Positions 32,062 through 43,054 of a DNA stretch of 64,000 bases are shown here, one piece after another. Every line of letters begins with the position of its first letter. The first letter of the stretch is position 1. Made by a program: the position numbers and the translations under genes. The stretch is from Chimonanthus salicifolius (Eukaryota; Streptophyta; Magnoliopsida; Laurales; Calycanthaceae): positions 47,366,111 to 47,430,110 of the forward strand of contig CM023537.1 in assembly GCA_013350335.1 (NCBI GenBank). Reading direction: 5' to 3'. The notes beneath the pieces are model-generated. The model saw only the letters and a program-made list of their open reading frames with translations, did no database searches and was not told the origin of the DNA.

Positions 32062-32245
32062 AACTTGGTATCCAGACACAGGAGCCACATCTCACATGAC
32101 TGCTGATCCTGATAAACTTATATCTCTTGTTCCATATCATGGCAGTGACAGGGTTCTTGTTGGTAATGGTAATTCCCTAGATATCTCTCACATTGGATCT
32201 GTACATATTGGTCTGGAAAATACAAACTTGCGTCTAGGATAATGT
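32062..32245 (+). pseudogene. Copia-II protease region (broken)
   Basis: WYPDTGATSHMTADPDKL holds the aspartic protease motif D-T-G-A (32075-32086), and VLVGNGNSLDISHIG follows. A TAA just upstream and a stop near 32240 interrupt it. Confidence 0.8.
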
Positions 32246-32249
32246 CTTA

Positions 32250-33345
32250 GTGGTTCCTGAGATTAAACGAAACTTATTATCTATCAGTCAACTTACTTCT
32301 GATTATTCTTATGTGCTTGAATTTAATTCACATGGTTTTATGATCAAGGACAGCAAAACCAGAGACGTGATTGCCTCAGGAAATAGGTCTAGAGGTTTGT
32401 ACGCTCTTCAGCCTAAGGAGGAAGTAGCCCTATTTTCAACACGATTTCACTCTACAACTGATGATGTTTGGCATCAAAGACTTAGTCATCCTCAAGAAAA
32501 GGTAGTTGAATTTTTGAAAAAGAATAAGCTTGTTATCAGCACTAACAAAAATAAAATTGATTCTATTTGTAATAGTTGTCAAATGGTTAAGGCGTGCCGT
32601 CTTCCTATTATTTCATCCAATGATTTTTGCACAGAACCATTTGTCGTGATTCATAGTGATCTATGGGGCCCTGCACCAGTAACATCTTTTTAACGATATC
32701 GCTATTATGTAATATTTGTTGATGAATGTACCAGATATACATGGTTCCATCCTCTCAAGCAAAAATCAGATTTCTTTCAATATTTTATTCTTTTTCAAAA
32801 GTACATTGATACTCAGTTTGACAAGAAAATTAGGATCTTCCAGTCTGATGGTGGAGGGGAATTTGCTAATTCCAAATTTAGGCATTATCTATCAGATCTC
32901 GGCATTAAGTATCAAATGTCTTGTCCCAAGACTTCAGAACAAAATGGGCTAGCTGAACAGAAGCATCGCCATGTCATTGAGTTGGGTCTTTCCATGATGT
33001 TCCACTCACATATACCTAGACGATTTTGGGTTGAAGCTTTTAGTACTGCTGTATGGTTGATTAATAGACAACCCTCTCGGTCCTGGATTGGCAAAGTCCA
33101 TATGCAACATTACACCACAAGCAAGTCCATATGCAACATTACACCACAAGCATCCGGACTATGGATCTTTACAAATTTTTGGCAGCAAATGCTTTCCTTG
33201 TCTTCGGGATTATGTCAAGAACAAGTTTGAACCACGGTCTCTCTCATGCATATTTCTTGGCTACAATGAACATTACAAAGGATACCGTTGTTATTATCTA
33301 CCTATCAAATCGCATCTATCTCTCACGCCATATTGTATTTGATGA
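32250..33345 (+). pseudogene. Copia-II integrase (broken)
   Basis: 32250-32693 is the pre-integrase region (VPEIKRNLLSISQLTSDYSY, WHQRLSHPQ) with the zinc-binding CNSCQM and the first catalytic Asp in IHSDLWGP. A shift follows, then FQSDGGGEFAN (second Asp, near 32842) and KTSEQNGLAEQKHRHVIE with the catalytic Glu. A 29-base tandem duplication at 33094-33151 disrupts the frame around KSPYATLHHKHPD. Clearly dead. Confidence 0.85.
33094..33151 (+). repeat. 29-bp tandem duplication within Copia-II
   Basis: AAGTCCATATGCAACATTAC plus ACCACAAGC is present twice in immediate succession. Confidence 0.9.
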
Positions 33346-33850
33346 ATCACTGCTTTCCCTTTCGGGATCCAAGCTTACTCTATAACTCTTCAAATATTGT
33401 TACTTGATTTCATTAAGTTTTCTGACTGGCTTACAGATGATCAAGTGGTAGCCGTAAACTCCAACGCTACTGCTTATGACACACTGATCTCCCTCAACTT
33501 CCTATCTGTGGACTCCTATTGAGAACCCTTCTCTTGCTCTTACTATGGACTGACACATCTTCTTCACCTGTACGCACTTGATCCTGAAGCTAGCCAAGTT
33601 TACACAGAGTAATCCCTTCTCCCGTCCTACTATGGATGACACATCTTCTTCACCTGCAACACTTGATCCTGAAGCTGGCCAGTCTACACAGAGTGATCCA
33701 TCTCCATCATCCAGTAGCTCTCCCACACAGTATGATGATCATGATGTCCATCTCATCAAGTACAGTCTCTGAGACTCAACCCATCAACATCTCTTCTACG
33801 GTAGGCTTAACCTCCTCAATGGTACTCGTCATGGTCATGGTATTACCAAA
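33346..33850 (+). pseudogene. Copia-II linker between integrase and RT
   Basis: Ser/Pro-rich, frame-broken linker. A duplicated segment (CACATCTTCTTCACCTG..., 33553 and 33640) with ACACTTGATCCTGAAGCT repeats within it. Confidence 0.6.
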
Positions 33851-34660
33851 CCTAATCCAAAGTATTTCAATTCTGATTATTGTTTATTGGCAAAGTCTGT
33901 ACCATCCGAACCAAAATCCATTATCTCCGCTCTCAAGCATCCTGGCTGGACCGCTGCCATGACAGACGAATTGTCAGCTCTCTCTCTCAATGACACTTGG
34001 GATTTAGTTCCTCGACAGTCGACCATGAATGTCCTCGGCTATAAGTGGTTCTTTAAAGCAAAACTTAAGGCTGATGGTTCTTTAGAGCGCTTAAAAGCTC
34101 GCCTCGTGGCAAAGGGTTACAATCAAATTCCAAGCATTAATTTTTTTGAAATCTTCTCTCCTGTAGTCAAGCCTGCCACGATTCGGCTCATTCTTACTAT
34201 TGCTCTCGCTCATGGATGGTAGATTCGTCAATTAGACGTTAAAAATGCATTTCTTCATGGCAATTTATCTGAACCGATTTTTATGGAGCAATCTTCAGGT
34301 TTTAAAGATCCCGCACTACCAACTCATGTATGGTCTCTTAAACGTGCACTCTATGGGCTGCGACAAGCTCCGCATGCATGGTTCGATCACTTCAACTCTT
34401 TCATTTTGACCCTTGGCTTCTTCTGCAACATAGCTAACTCCTCATTATTTGTTTATCATAGTCATCAAGGTACTTTACTACTATTATTGTATGTTGATGA
34501 CATCATAGTCACAGGATCTAATCCTGCCTCGCTTCATGGATTCATTTCACAACTGAGCAAGGAATTTGCAATGAAAGACCTTTGGCCCTCTACACTACTT
34601 CCTTGGCATCTTCGTTATACCATTCTTTGGTGACTTATTTCTCACACAGAAGAAATATGC
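33851..34660 (+). pseudogene. Copia-II reverse transcriptase (broken)
   Basis: 33887-34222 has ALKHPGWTAAMTDELSALSL and KWFFKAKLKADGSLERLKAR. A TAG at 34220 replaces the Trp of HGW. 34283-34587 has LKRALYGLRQAPHAWFDHF and the catalytic YVDDIIVTGS (34490-34519). A shift near 34588 ends the frame. Confidence 0.85.
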
Positions 34661-34670
34661 CCTGGATCTT

Positions 34671-35440
34671 TTGGAACGTGTCCGTATGCAAAGTTGTAAG
34701 CCCATCTCCACACCGATGGCCATCAAGTTGTGCCCAAGTCCGACCGATAATGATCCTTATCTAGATCCCTTCTTTTATCGCAACATTGTTGGAGGTTTGC
34801 AATATCTTCCTATCACTTGTCCTGATCTATCCTACAGTGTCAATTATGTGTGCCAGTATTTGCACAATCCTACTATTCTGCACTTTCAGATGGTAAAGCG
34901 TATTCTTCGCTATATTCAAGGAACTGTCAATTACGGATTTCGTCTTCTGGCTCGCTGTCATATGCAACTTTATGCCTTCTCAAATGCTGATTGGGCCGGC
35001 TGTCCAACCACTCGTCGTTCAACAACAGGTTTTTGCACTTATCTAGGAAGTAACTGTATCTCCTGGAGTGCAAAAAAAAACCTACTGTGGCCAGATCTAG
35101 TATAGAAACAGAATATCGAACTCTTGCCTCTGCCGCTGCTAAACTCACATGGCTCACTTATCTTCTCCGTGATATCGGTCTCCATCTCTCATCTCCCCCG
35201 ATTCTTCACTCTGATAATATTTCGGCATTACACCTCACTATTAATCCTGTCTTTCATGAGCGCACTAAACATATTGAAATTGATTATCACTTTGTTCGAG
35301 AAAAGGTTGCTCTTGGTTCTATTGTCCCAAAGTATGTACCATCTTCTCAACAAGTTGCTGACATCTTTACTAAAGCTCTTCCACGACAGCAACATTACTT
35401 GTTATGTACCAAACTGGGCATCTGGTGTCATTCGCGGCTC
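34671..35440 (+). pseudogene. Copia-II RT thumb and RNase H (broken)
   Basis: 34671-35105 carries KPISTPMAIKLCPSPTDND, DLSYSVNYVCQYLHNP and AFSNADWAGCPTTRRSTTGF. A run of A at 35073 causes a frameshift. 35087-35440 continues SSIETEYRTLASAAAKLTWL, ILHSDNISALHL and RTKHIEIDYHFVREKV. All acidic residues are present but in two frames. Confidence 0.85.
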
Positions 35441-35445
35441 AGTTT

Positions 35446-35456
35446 AAAGGGGGAGA
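35446..35456 (+). other. Copia-II polypurine tract
   Basis: AAAGGGGGAGA immediately precedes the 3' LTR start TATTAACGATACC. Confidence 0.8.
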
Positions 35457-35799
35457 TATTAACGATACCAGTACTAATTTCAAGCAAGATAATCAAGGCA
35501 CTCAAGCTCATCCAGCTAAATGGATTGAGACCACCGATCCTTATCTCAAGAAGATAAGGATCATCACTGATGGAGATCCAAAAGGCTAAGAAGTCTACTT
35601 CAATCAAGACTCTTCCTTCTTATCTTATCTTCCTACTCATCTATCTCTCATCTATCTCTTCCTTCTTATCTTTGTTATAAATATCATACTCTATATCACC
35701 TATTCAGTGTGGTGAAAATATTTGTAAAGGAAATAGAAATTACACAGTATAATCAAAAGCATGTTACTGTGAATTAAGTGTTGATTTTCTATTTCAATA
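35457..35799 (+). mobile_element. Copia-II 3' LTR
   Basis: 343 bases, TATTAACG...TTTCAATA, followed by the TSD AAGAA at 35800. Confidence 0.9.
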
Positions 35800-35804
35800 A
35801 AGAA

Positions 35805-36005
35805 GACTCATAGTCCTTCCTCAAAGTTTAGGACTTTGTTTCTTTTTTTTGGTTTTCTAGAGCTATGGCGGAAGAGTTGGCCAGAGACTGCTGAGTTAAA
35901 TGGAAGATAGTAGAGGGTTGAAATTTTATAAATTTTTTTGCTGTAAATGATTGTAATTTAATATTTTAAATGATATAGAGGTTTACTATGGGGCTGAGCC
36001 ACCTC
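35805..36005 (+). other. Displaced 3' end of G2
   Basis: GACTCATAG gives the original last codons and stop of G2. The following sequence matches the G1 3' flank at two blocks (35868 and 35990). It is separated from the G2 body by 6.2 kb of Copia-II. Confidence 0.65.
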
Positions 36006-37866
36006 TCCTCTCTGAATTTCAGGACGCTTGCATTTGTTCATGTTTTTAAATGTATACGTGTATGGTGGATTGAATGCATTAATGGTGATTATAACTCTAA
36101 GTTGTAGTTTATTTTGAATCCAGAAAACCTCAAACAAGTCGATGGGAAAAATCTAAAGTGAAAGAATGAAATTGATTTTTAAGCGACGAGTGTAGAATTC
36201 ACTCTAAAAAATTAATATTGAGAGAAAGTTGCCTCTAATATTATATATAGTCACTAATTTTTTAATAAAAGCAACATGAGACATTCAGCTCTCTCCCTCT
36301 ATATAGAACTAGAGATACAAACTTGACTCATGCCTCTGGTACACCTGTTCTGAAATATTATATAAATTGCCTTAAGATAAAATTTACTCTCAAAATTTAA
36401 GATAAAATTTACTCTCTAAAGTTAACTATTGAGAAGTCGTTGCCTCTCATTTATATATTATCACTAATGTTTTATACAAAACAATTGCTAACAACGAAAA
36501 CACAAGGGACACCATGTTTTTGGCAAAGAATGAAAATATGAGAGTATTCTTTCTGTCCTAAGCTTTTACATGTCTACCCGGGAGGGAGACTTTGTCTTTA
36601 ATCCCACAATGAAAAAGCAACAGGGGATCTTCTCAAACCATGTTTCCATTACCTTATATAACCATGTAAGATAAATCTTTTATACAGATACTATAGCAGA
36701 TCACTGTAGAATAATTTATAATAAAAAATGATATAAAAAAGGACCGTTAATCATATGATCAAAATGTACTAATATTAATCTTAATCCCCTTACTGATTTT
36801 AAAATATTTAAATTTGATGGTTATGAACAACTTTTGGTCCATTTTGAAAAGTTCTATAATTGTATACTCTAAGATGTTAGAATTCACTTACTAAAATAAT
36901 ATTGTATAAAAAAATTACATTTTCGGTGAGTGGAAAGAGCATCAGATATAAAGTGCAAGACAAAATGCGTGTGAAATAATATAATAATTATGTTGAAAGA
37001 AATTTCACACTAATTTCATCAATTTAGCCATTAAAAATCAATACTTCCAAATTTGTTATTAAAATGAAAGAATTTTAACTCAATCATGGTTATGAATAAG
37101 AAAGCTAAGATGCCTAACAATTATTGTTAATTATGGTTATTAATAAGATGGTATTAACCTAAAATTTACTTTTAAAATTTGTTTTTAAGATTTCAAAGTC
37201 TACAGGTTGGATCCAAGTTCAGTGACTCAAATGAATTTTCGTTAGATTTTTAGGGTATTCAGTGTATCTCATATGGTTAAAAAATGGTAACGTTACAAGG
37301 AAAAAGTTAAAAGGTTTCTCAACCCTTCCTTCCAGTAAAAGTAGAGTAATACACGCTGAATAAAAAAAAAATAGAGTAAAAATGGGAGGTTGAATACACG
37401 CTGAATAAAAAAAAATAGAGTAAAAATGGGAGGTTGTTCGTTCAAGTTTCTATGGCCTAATTTTGATGTACTCTAAGGGTAGTGGGCTTACCCATAGAAA
37501 TTTTAACTTGAATTTTCCACAATTTTCCACACGTAAATTAAAAAAATATATATATTTAGAAGAAAGGCTTTTTTATGTGAAACTTGTTCTCTTTCTTAAT
37601 TTAGGTTTTTTTTTTAAGATTAGGTAGGTAGGCATCTCATATAATTAATCTTCCACATACATCACGTATAGAATAATAGAGAGTGACCTTTTTTATGTTG
37701 AAGGGGACTTGAGGCAAGATTTTCTACAATCAAGGACGAATTTTGACCATCAAGTCGATCCCTCGGAGTTCTTTCTTATTGTAGGTTTAATAGATAGTAG
37801 AGTAAAATTAGTTATAGAAGAAAATAGGATATTTTAATTTATGAGAATATTTTATATAACTAGTAA
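36006..37866. other. Intergenic, AT-rich
   Basis: There is no gene. A 45-base unit (ACACGCTGAATAAAAAAAAA...AAAATGGGAGGTTG) is repeated in tandem at 37351-37437. Repeated AAGATAAAATTTACTCTC words occur near 36375-36415. Confidence 0.5.
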
Positions 37867-38070
37867 TGTAACACCCACGTCCACCCAACTGGTGCTGGGC
37901 ATGTGGGAAAAAGTCCCACATCGCCCAGGTAGTTGAGGGATGTGGGGGTTAAAAGAGAGGAGAGCAGCATACCTCAATAAGAGGCCTTTTGGGATTGGCC
38001 CAAAGCAAAACCTTGAGGACGTGTGGCTCAAAGAGGACAATATCTTGTGGAGTTGAGTCGGGTCGTGACA
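37867..38070 (+). mobile_element. Small solo LTR or TRIM LTR
   Basis: TGTAACACCCACG...GGGTCGTGACA, 204 bases with TG...CA ends. Flanks AGTAA (37862-37866) and AGTAG (38071-38075) agree at four of five. Inner text (AAGTCCCACATCGCCCAG, GGCCCAAAGC) is of a kind often seen in plant small LTR elements. There is no second LTR nearby. Confidence 0.6.
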
Positions 38071-38339
38071 AGTAGATCTTCATTTGCTGAGTTTAAACAT
38101 AAAAAACTAATAGTAATATTCCTTCTTTTTTTTTTGCTTTAAAAATCTTTATATAATTTTTTTTTCTATTTTTAGTTATTAATATAAAAATATAGGTTGA
38201 ATCTTCTAAACTCACAAAAAAAAAAATATTTTTTTTCATTATTTTGCACGACTTTTTCTTAAAATAGTAACATGATAAAGTTGGACAATCCTTTCAACTT
38301 CACATAACCATCTTAAATCTATTCCCATTTTTTTCAGTA

Positions 38340-39501
38340 TTTTCTGTTAGGAATTTCCTTGTCTGATACTAATATATTTGGCAATAGATCAAGGTCAGCC
38401 ATATAGACATCCAACTTTTTTTACTCTACACACCTGATTTCAAAAAGTCGAGTGAAATTGCTATTTTGCCCTTCTATCTTTTTTCGTCCGAACGAACAGA
38501 TAGTCCATTTTGCGTTCGTTCAGATGATATGAACGTCTGAACGAACGATTCCATGTAAAATGGAATCGTCCGAACGAATGGGCTTGTGGAGAGAGATTTT
38601 CAAAAGAGCTTGTTTCTCAACCGATTTTTATAGGCAAGATATTAAAATTTATCTACTTTGAATTTTATGAACTCCGAAACTGATTTTAAGTGAAAAGGGT
38701 ATAGTTTTGGACTTCAAAAATCGTACCTAAAGAATTAAGGAAAAATGGTCTTCCCTCTTAATTCTTTGGGTACGATTTTTGAAGTCCAAAACTATACCCT
38801 TTTCAATTAAAATTAGTCTCGGAGTTCATAAAATTCAGAGTAGATGAAATTTGATATATTGTTTGTAGAAATAGATTGAGAAACTGCCTCGTTTGAAAAT
38901 CCAAGCCAAACACGCAAAGGTTACAATTGGCAGAGAGGCCGTTTCTCGACCGATTTTTACAAACAAGTATCAAAATTCATTTACTCTAAATTTTATGAAC
39001 TCCAGGTATGATTTTAAGTGAAAATGGTATAGTTTTGGGATTAAAAATCGTATCCAAAGAATTTAAGAAAAATGACATTCCCTCTTAATTCTTTCGGTAC
39101 GATTTTTTAAGCCTAAAACTATAGTCTTTTCACTTAAAATTAGTCCCAGAGTTCATAAAATTCAGATTATATGAATTTTGATACATTTTTTTGTAAAAAT
39201 TGGTCGAGAAATGATCTCTTTTGAAAATCATTCTCCACAACCCATTCGTTCAGACGATTCCTATTTTACATTGAATTGTTTATTCAGATATTATGATCAT
39301 TCGAACGAACGCATCATGGACTATTTGTTTGTTCAGACGAAAAAAGACGGAAGGGCTAAATGGTAATTTAGTAGTCAAAAATGAAAATCGAGTGTATAGA
39401 GAAAGAAAAGTCGAATGTCTATATAGCCGGCCTAGATCAACCTTTCTCCTCATCACAAACTTTTGCACAAAGCCTTTTTATATTTATGAACTAACAGAAA
39501 A
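38340..39501. mobile_element. Fold-back element with two consecutive long hairpins
   Basis: Exact 11-bp terminal inverted repeats TTTTCTGTTAG (38340-38350) and CTAACAGAAAA (39491-39501). Inside are outer inverted arms: about 38385-38600 (ATATAGACATCC..., CGTCCGAACGAA...) pairs with about 39225-39440. Within these are two palindromes in a row: 38613-38884 (centre near 38748) and 38944-39208 (centre near 39076). The two palindromes share the same sequence, so a unit of about 130 bp occurs four times in alternating orientation. No coding region. This is the structure of a fold-back/MITE-like DNA element. Confidence 0.7.
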
Positions 39502-40627
39502 GAGTTCAGTCAGATACTTCACACTAACAAATTTAATAATAAATTTTTCTATTTTTCTTAGTTTTTGAATCATTTTTTCCTATTTTCAAATAATGACATG
39601 ATAAGTTGGCCTTTTTGTTCCCAAATACACTCCATGCGCCATCTACCTTCTATGTATGCAAGATTCCATCCTATGTGGCATGTGAAATAGCTTACACCTT
39701 ATCAATGATGTGGAATTCGTGTTCCAGGCTTCTGTGCACCAAATGGGCTTGTAAAGCACAAAATACCGTGTAACAGGCCTTGACCCATAACATATCCATA
39801 ATATTGCAAACTTGATGAGACCGGACTCATTACAAAACTTGTAAGGCTGTCTCTTTCCACCATCATTTCTTAAATGTAATTAGAGTAAAAATTTCCCAAT
39901 TAAGTTCACAATGGCTCCTCCAACTTCTATTGGATCTCCCTTGCTTATGGTGGCCGCATCAGAAGGACACGCTTCGTACTAGTGACATTAGTAAAAAATG
40001 GTACTAAATTATTCTTTCTCCACTTCACAAAGTCTATTTTTTATACTAACATTATAATGGTGGACCAAATCCTTCAAACTCATCTAACTCAATCATATAA
40101 TGTCTTTCTTTTAGTTTTTTTTCACAAATTTCACCTATTTTAGATACTAATCTAATAAAAGTGGACCACAAACTCTTCCAACTTACCGAATCCAATCTTA
40201 AAAATCTTTTTCTTAATTTTAAATATTTACATAAATTCTCTTATTTTAATACTAATATAATAAGAGCAAATCACATCTTTCAAATTCCATTGAATTTCCT
40301 TTTCTATTTCTAGCCATTTTTAGCCAGATTTTTCATACTTTTGTGGTGTGGACACCACACCAGAAAATGAAAGAAAAGACTTCTTCATTTTTTTTTTTAC
40401 TGTGGCAAGTGTAAGATTAAACTAGCGAGTCTAAGCTCTGAATTGGTGAGTTTGGCACATATGGGCATCACATACGGTCTTGGGCCTACTCAAATGGGCC
40501 AATAGAAGATGGGCCGCTTGGAAAGGTGTCCACATCTAAGCCCAAGCTTGGAAGTGTCATGCACAAGCCACATGAGGTGGGGACGTCCAAACCCTAGCTA
40601 AAAGGGCTAGAAAGTGCTATATGGAGT
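39502..40627. repeat. Intergenic with degenerate tandem repeats of about 110 bp
   Basis: Between about 40010 and 40310 a unit with ACTAAYATTATAA.GGTGGACCA and AATCCTTCAAACTCA is repeated about three times with variation. The same kind of unit occurs at 58860-59090 and, weakly, at 38160-38330. No gene. Confidence 0.45.
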
Positions 40628-40635
40628 GGATAGTA

Positions 40636-42067
40636 TAAATGTTTTAAAAATCAACCCGTGGAGCGATCCGTCTAAGAGGAAGGGTGGGTTAAATAAGGTT
40701 CAACCGGATTGACTCATAGTCAAACCCAGTGTCATTAATATAAATTTATAAATAATATTAACTTATTAATTTTAGTTTAATGGATGAGTTGAATTAAAAT
40801 TTTAAGCAATTTTTTTTTTTTTAAATGTCACTTTTACAAGTAATCGAGTGAGTACAAATTGAATTTTAAATTCAAATTTTGATCTACTCGTGGCTTACTA
40901 TATCTAATTTTAATCAAATATTATCTTTTATGAAACACCTTAAAACAATTTTAAAAGAACATACACCAAATGTAGTAATATATATAATAGCTAAATACAT
41001 TGAAAGTCAATTGGCTTTTGTGCTTTTTAAATAATAACATGATCTAAAATTTAGTCTGGATTGCTCCGATAGGCAATAATATCATATATTTAAATTTGGG
41101 TCTCTCAGATAGAATGTTATATTCATTCATTTAAAATGAGTTCGACGAGTCTCAAGCAGGGCTTGAATTGAAGAATCAACCTACTCAAATACCAAAATTC
41201 TATATTATATAATCTAATTACAATCTCATAATATTATTATGAAATTATAAATGAACAACAAATAGAAATAATTATACTTTTTTTATTTGAATCACCCAAT
41301 TCATAAATTTACATCAAATAAAAAACCTTTAAATTGAATTGAATTTTTCCATTTAACTAATCTAGATAACTACATTTTATTCGGTTGAATTCTTTGCCTC
41401 CCATGTATTTCATTTATTTGTTTATTCATATTTATAATAGAATGAATGAAATTATGAGAAAATATTAAACTCTTTAAAATATTTTTTAAAAAACACACTA
41501 ATCCCATGCTCATGTGTGGTTTTTAAGTATCTCAGGTATGTTTTCGGTGCTCATGGAAACCCTAATCTCAAACTTCCATATTTTCTAGTTAACACTTAAA
41601 CACGCCACCTCTCTCTGGTTTTTTTTTTTCTTTTCTTCCGCAATTCTGCCCTCTATTTTTTTTTCTTTTCTTCCACAGTTCCACCCCTCTGTTTTTTTTT
41701 TTCTTCCGTTGTTCCGTCGCTCTATTTTTTCTTTTCTTTTCTTCTACCCCTCTCTGTTTTCTTTCTTTTCTTCAGGCATGATGAAGTTCAAGAAAGCAAG
41801 TAGCATAATAGGAGTGCAAGAATGTAGGTAGGCTTGTTTTTTTTCCTTTCTTCCAGCTTGATGGAGTTTTTCTTCCGGCACGATGGAGTTTTTTTAAGAG
41901 GGTTTTAAGATTTAATGGGTCACGGTTTGATTGCTGAAATCGGGTTGAACCATGGGTCTCAGCGGGTTTTTAACTCAGACAGGTTTTTGAATGACCCGAC
42001 CCGTGTTTCAGCCAAACCACGGTTAACCCGCTAGTCAGCCACGGGCCAAGCTAGGTTTGACAACATT
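40636..42067. mobile_element. hAT-like non-autonomous element, 1.43 kb
   Basis: The ends form an imperfect inverted repeat: left AATGTTTTAAAAATCAACCCGTGG, right (reverse complement) AATGTTGTCAAACC...GCCCGTGG. Flanks GGATAGTA (40628-40635) and GGATAGGTA (42068-42076) are near-identical direct repeats of 8-9 bases. The subterminal parts repeat GGTTCAACCGG / GGTTGAACC and ACCCG words. The interior is AT-rich with no transposase. Confidence 0.5.
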
Positions 42068-42351
42068 GGATAGGTACTAATGATAGTCAAATGCATTTCC
42101 TTGAAGCCTCTTCTATTTGGACAAGCACTTAAATGGGTCAATAGAGTCTCATTGAGGCAACACCTTTCATGGAGATATGATGTTCAAGAAGTTTGGGACA
42201 CTCACTTATTTAACCACACATGAGATCCTTTCATTTGTTGGGACACTTCACCGTCCAACTTGGCATTTTCTCATTGGTTGCCTTTTCTCTCATTTTACAC
42301 ATATGGAAATCATGCAAACAACTTCAACATGAATGGTACACACTAATTCAT

Positions 42352-43054
42352 TGTTGGCGGTGGCTCAATTCCACTAAGTCATACGGCAATTGAGTTTTCA
42401 AATTCAAGAGGGCACTTGAAATAGTTGCTTAATCTAATAATATGGTAATTACTATTATTGAGATACACGGCAACTGTTATAATCATTTTCGAGAAGTTGC
42501 TAAAGCTGCCAATAGGCAGTAACTATATATCTACAGATCGTGTAACAGGAGGACACGAGATCAGCGTGAGAAGAGGGTGTTTTGAGAGAAAATTGTTCGT
42601 GAGAAGGATACACTGAACCACTATTGTAAGAAGGACGTGGCCAATGCCAAACACATCTGATCTGTCCATAAGACAGATCAAAGAGGGGGCTGGATACAGT
42701 TGTAGGTCGTTGATCGTGTTGCTGCTAACGTGGAGTCTGTCATACAGAGAAAAGACCAGGAGCAGATCTGTCCAAGGTGGGAGTAGATTTGTCTAAGGGC
42801 GGTAGTAACCAGCGTTCCATATAGCAGAAATATTGAGAACGTGAGGAGAGATCTCAGTGTTCTTTGCTTATAGGGAGGACTGGCAATGTGTAGTAGTAGG
42901 AAGAGCCCACACCGTACAACAGCCCATTCTTGAACTTCTTTCCAGTGGCAGAGAGCGGTATTAAGAGGGCAGATAGAACATTGCTAAGGGTGTACTCGGG
43001 ATTTTCAGACTCAAACAGACGTGCACACAGAGAAGTGAAGAACAAATTGCAAGA
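42352..43054 (+). mobile_element. Copia B 5' LTR, 3' part missing
   Basis: It matches 55669-56371 throughout (TGTTGGCGGTGGCTCAATTC..., GAACAAATTGCAAGA). Homology stops at 43054, where element C text begins. Confidence 0.9.

Larger units (their letters stand above)
29595..35799 (+). mobile_element. Copia-II, degenerate Ty1/copia element inserted in G2
   Basis: LTRs at 29595-29949 and 35457-35799, flanked by perfect duplications AAGAA (29590-29594, 35800-35804). The order primer site, leader, gag, protease, integrase, RT, RNase H, purine tract is complete, but gag and pol are split by many shifts and stops. The LTRs differ at a dozen or more positions and by a 12-base insertion, so this insertion is clearly older than Copia-I. 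LTR termini are TATT...AATA. It is the same family as Copia-III. Confidence 0.95.

Noticed and set aside
37852..38040. 62-codon open frame on the minus strand
   Set aside because: It lies inside the small solo LTR and crosses its boundary.
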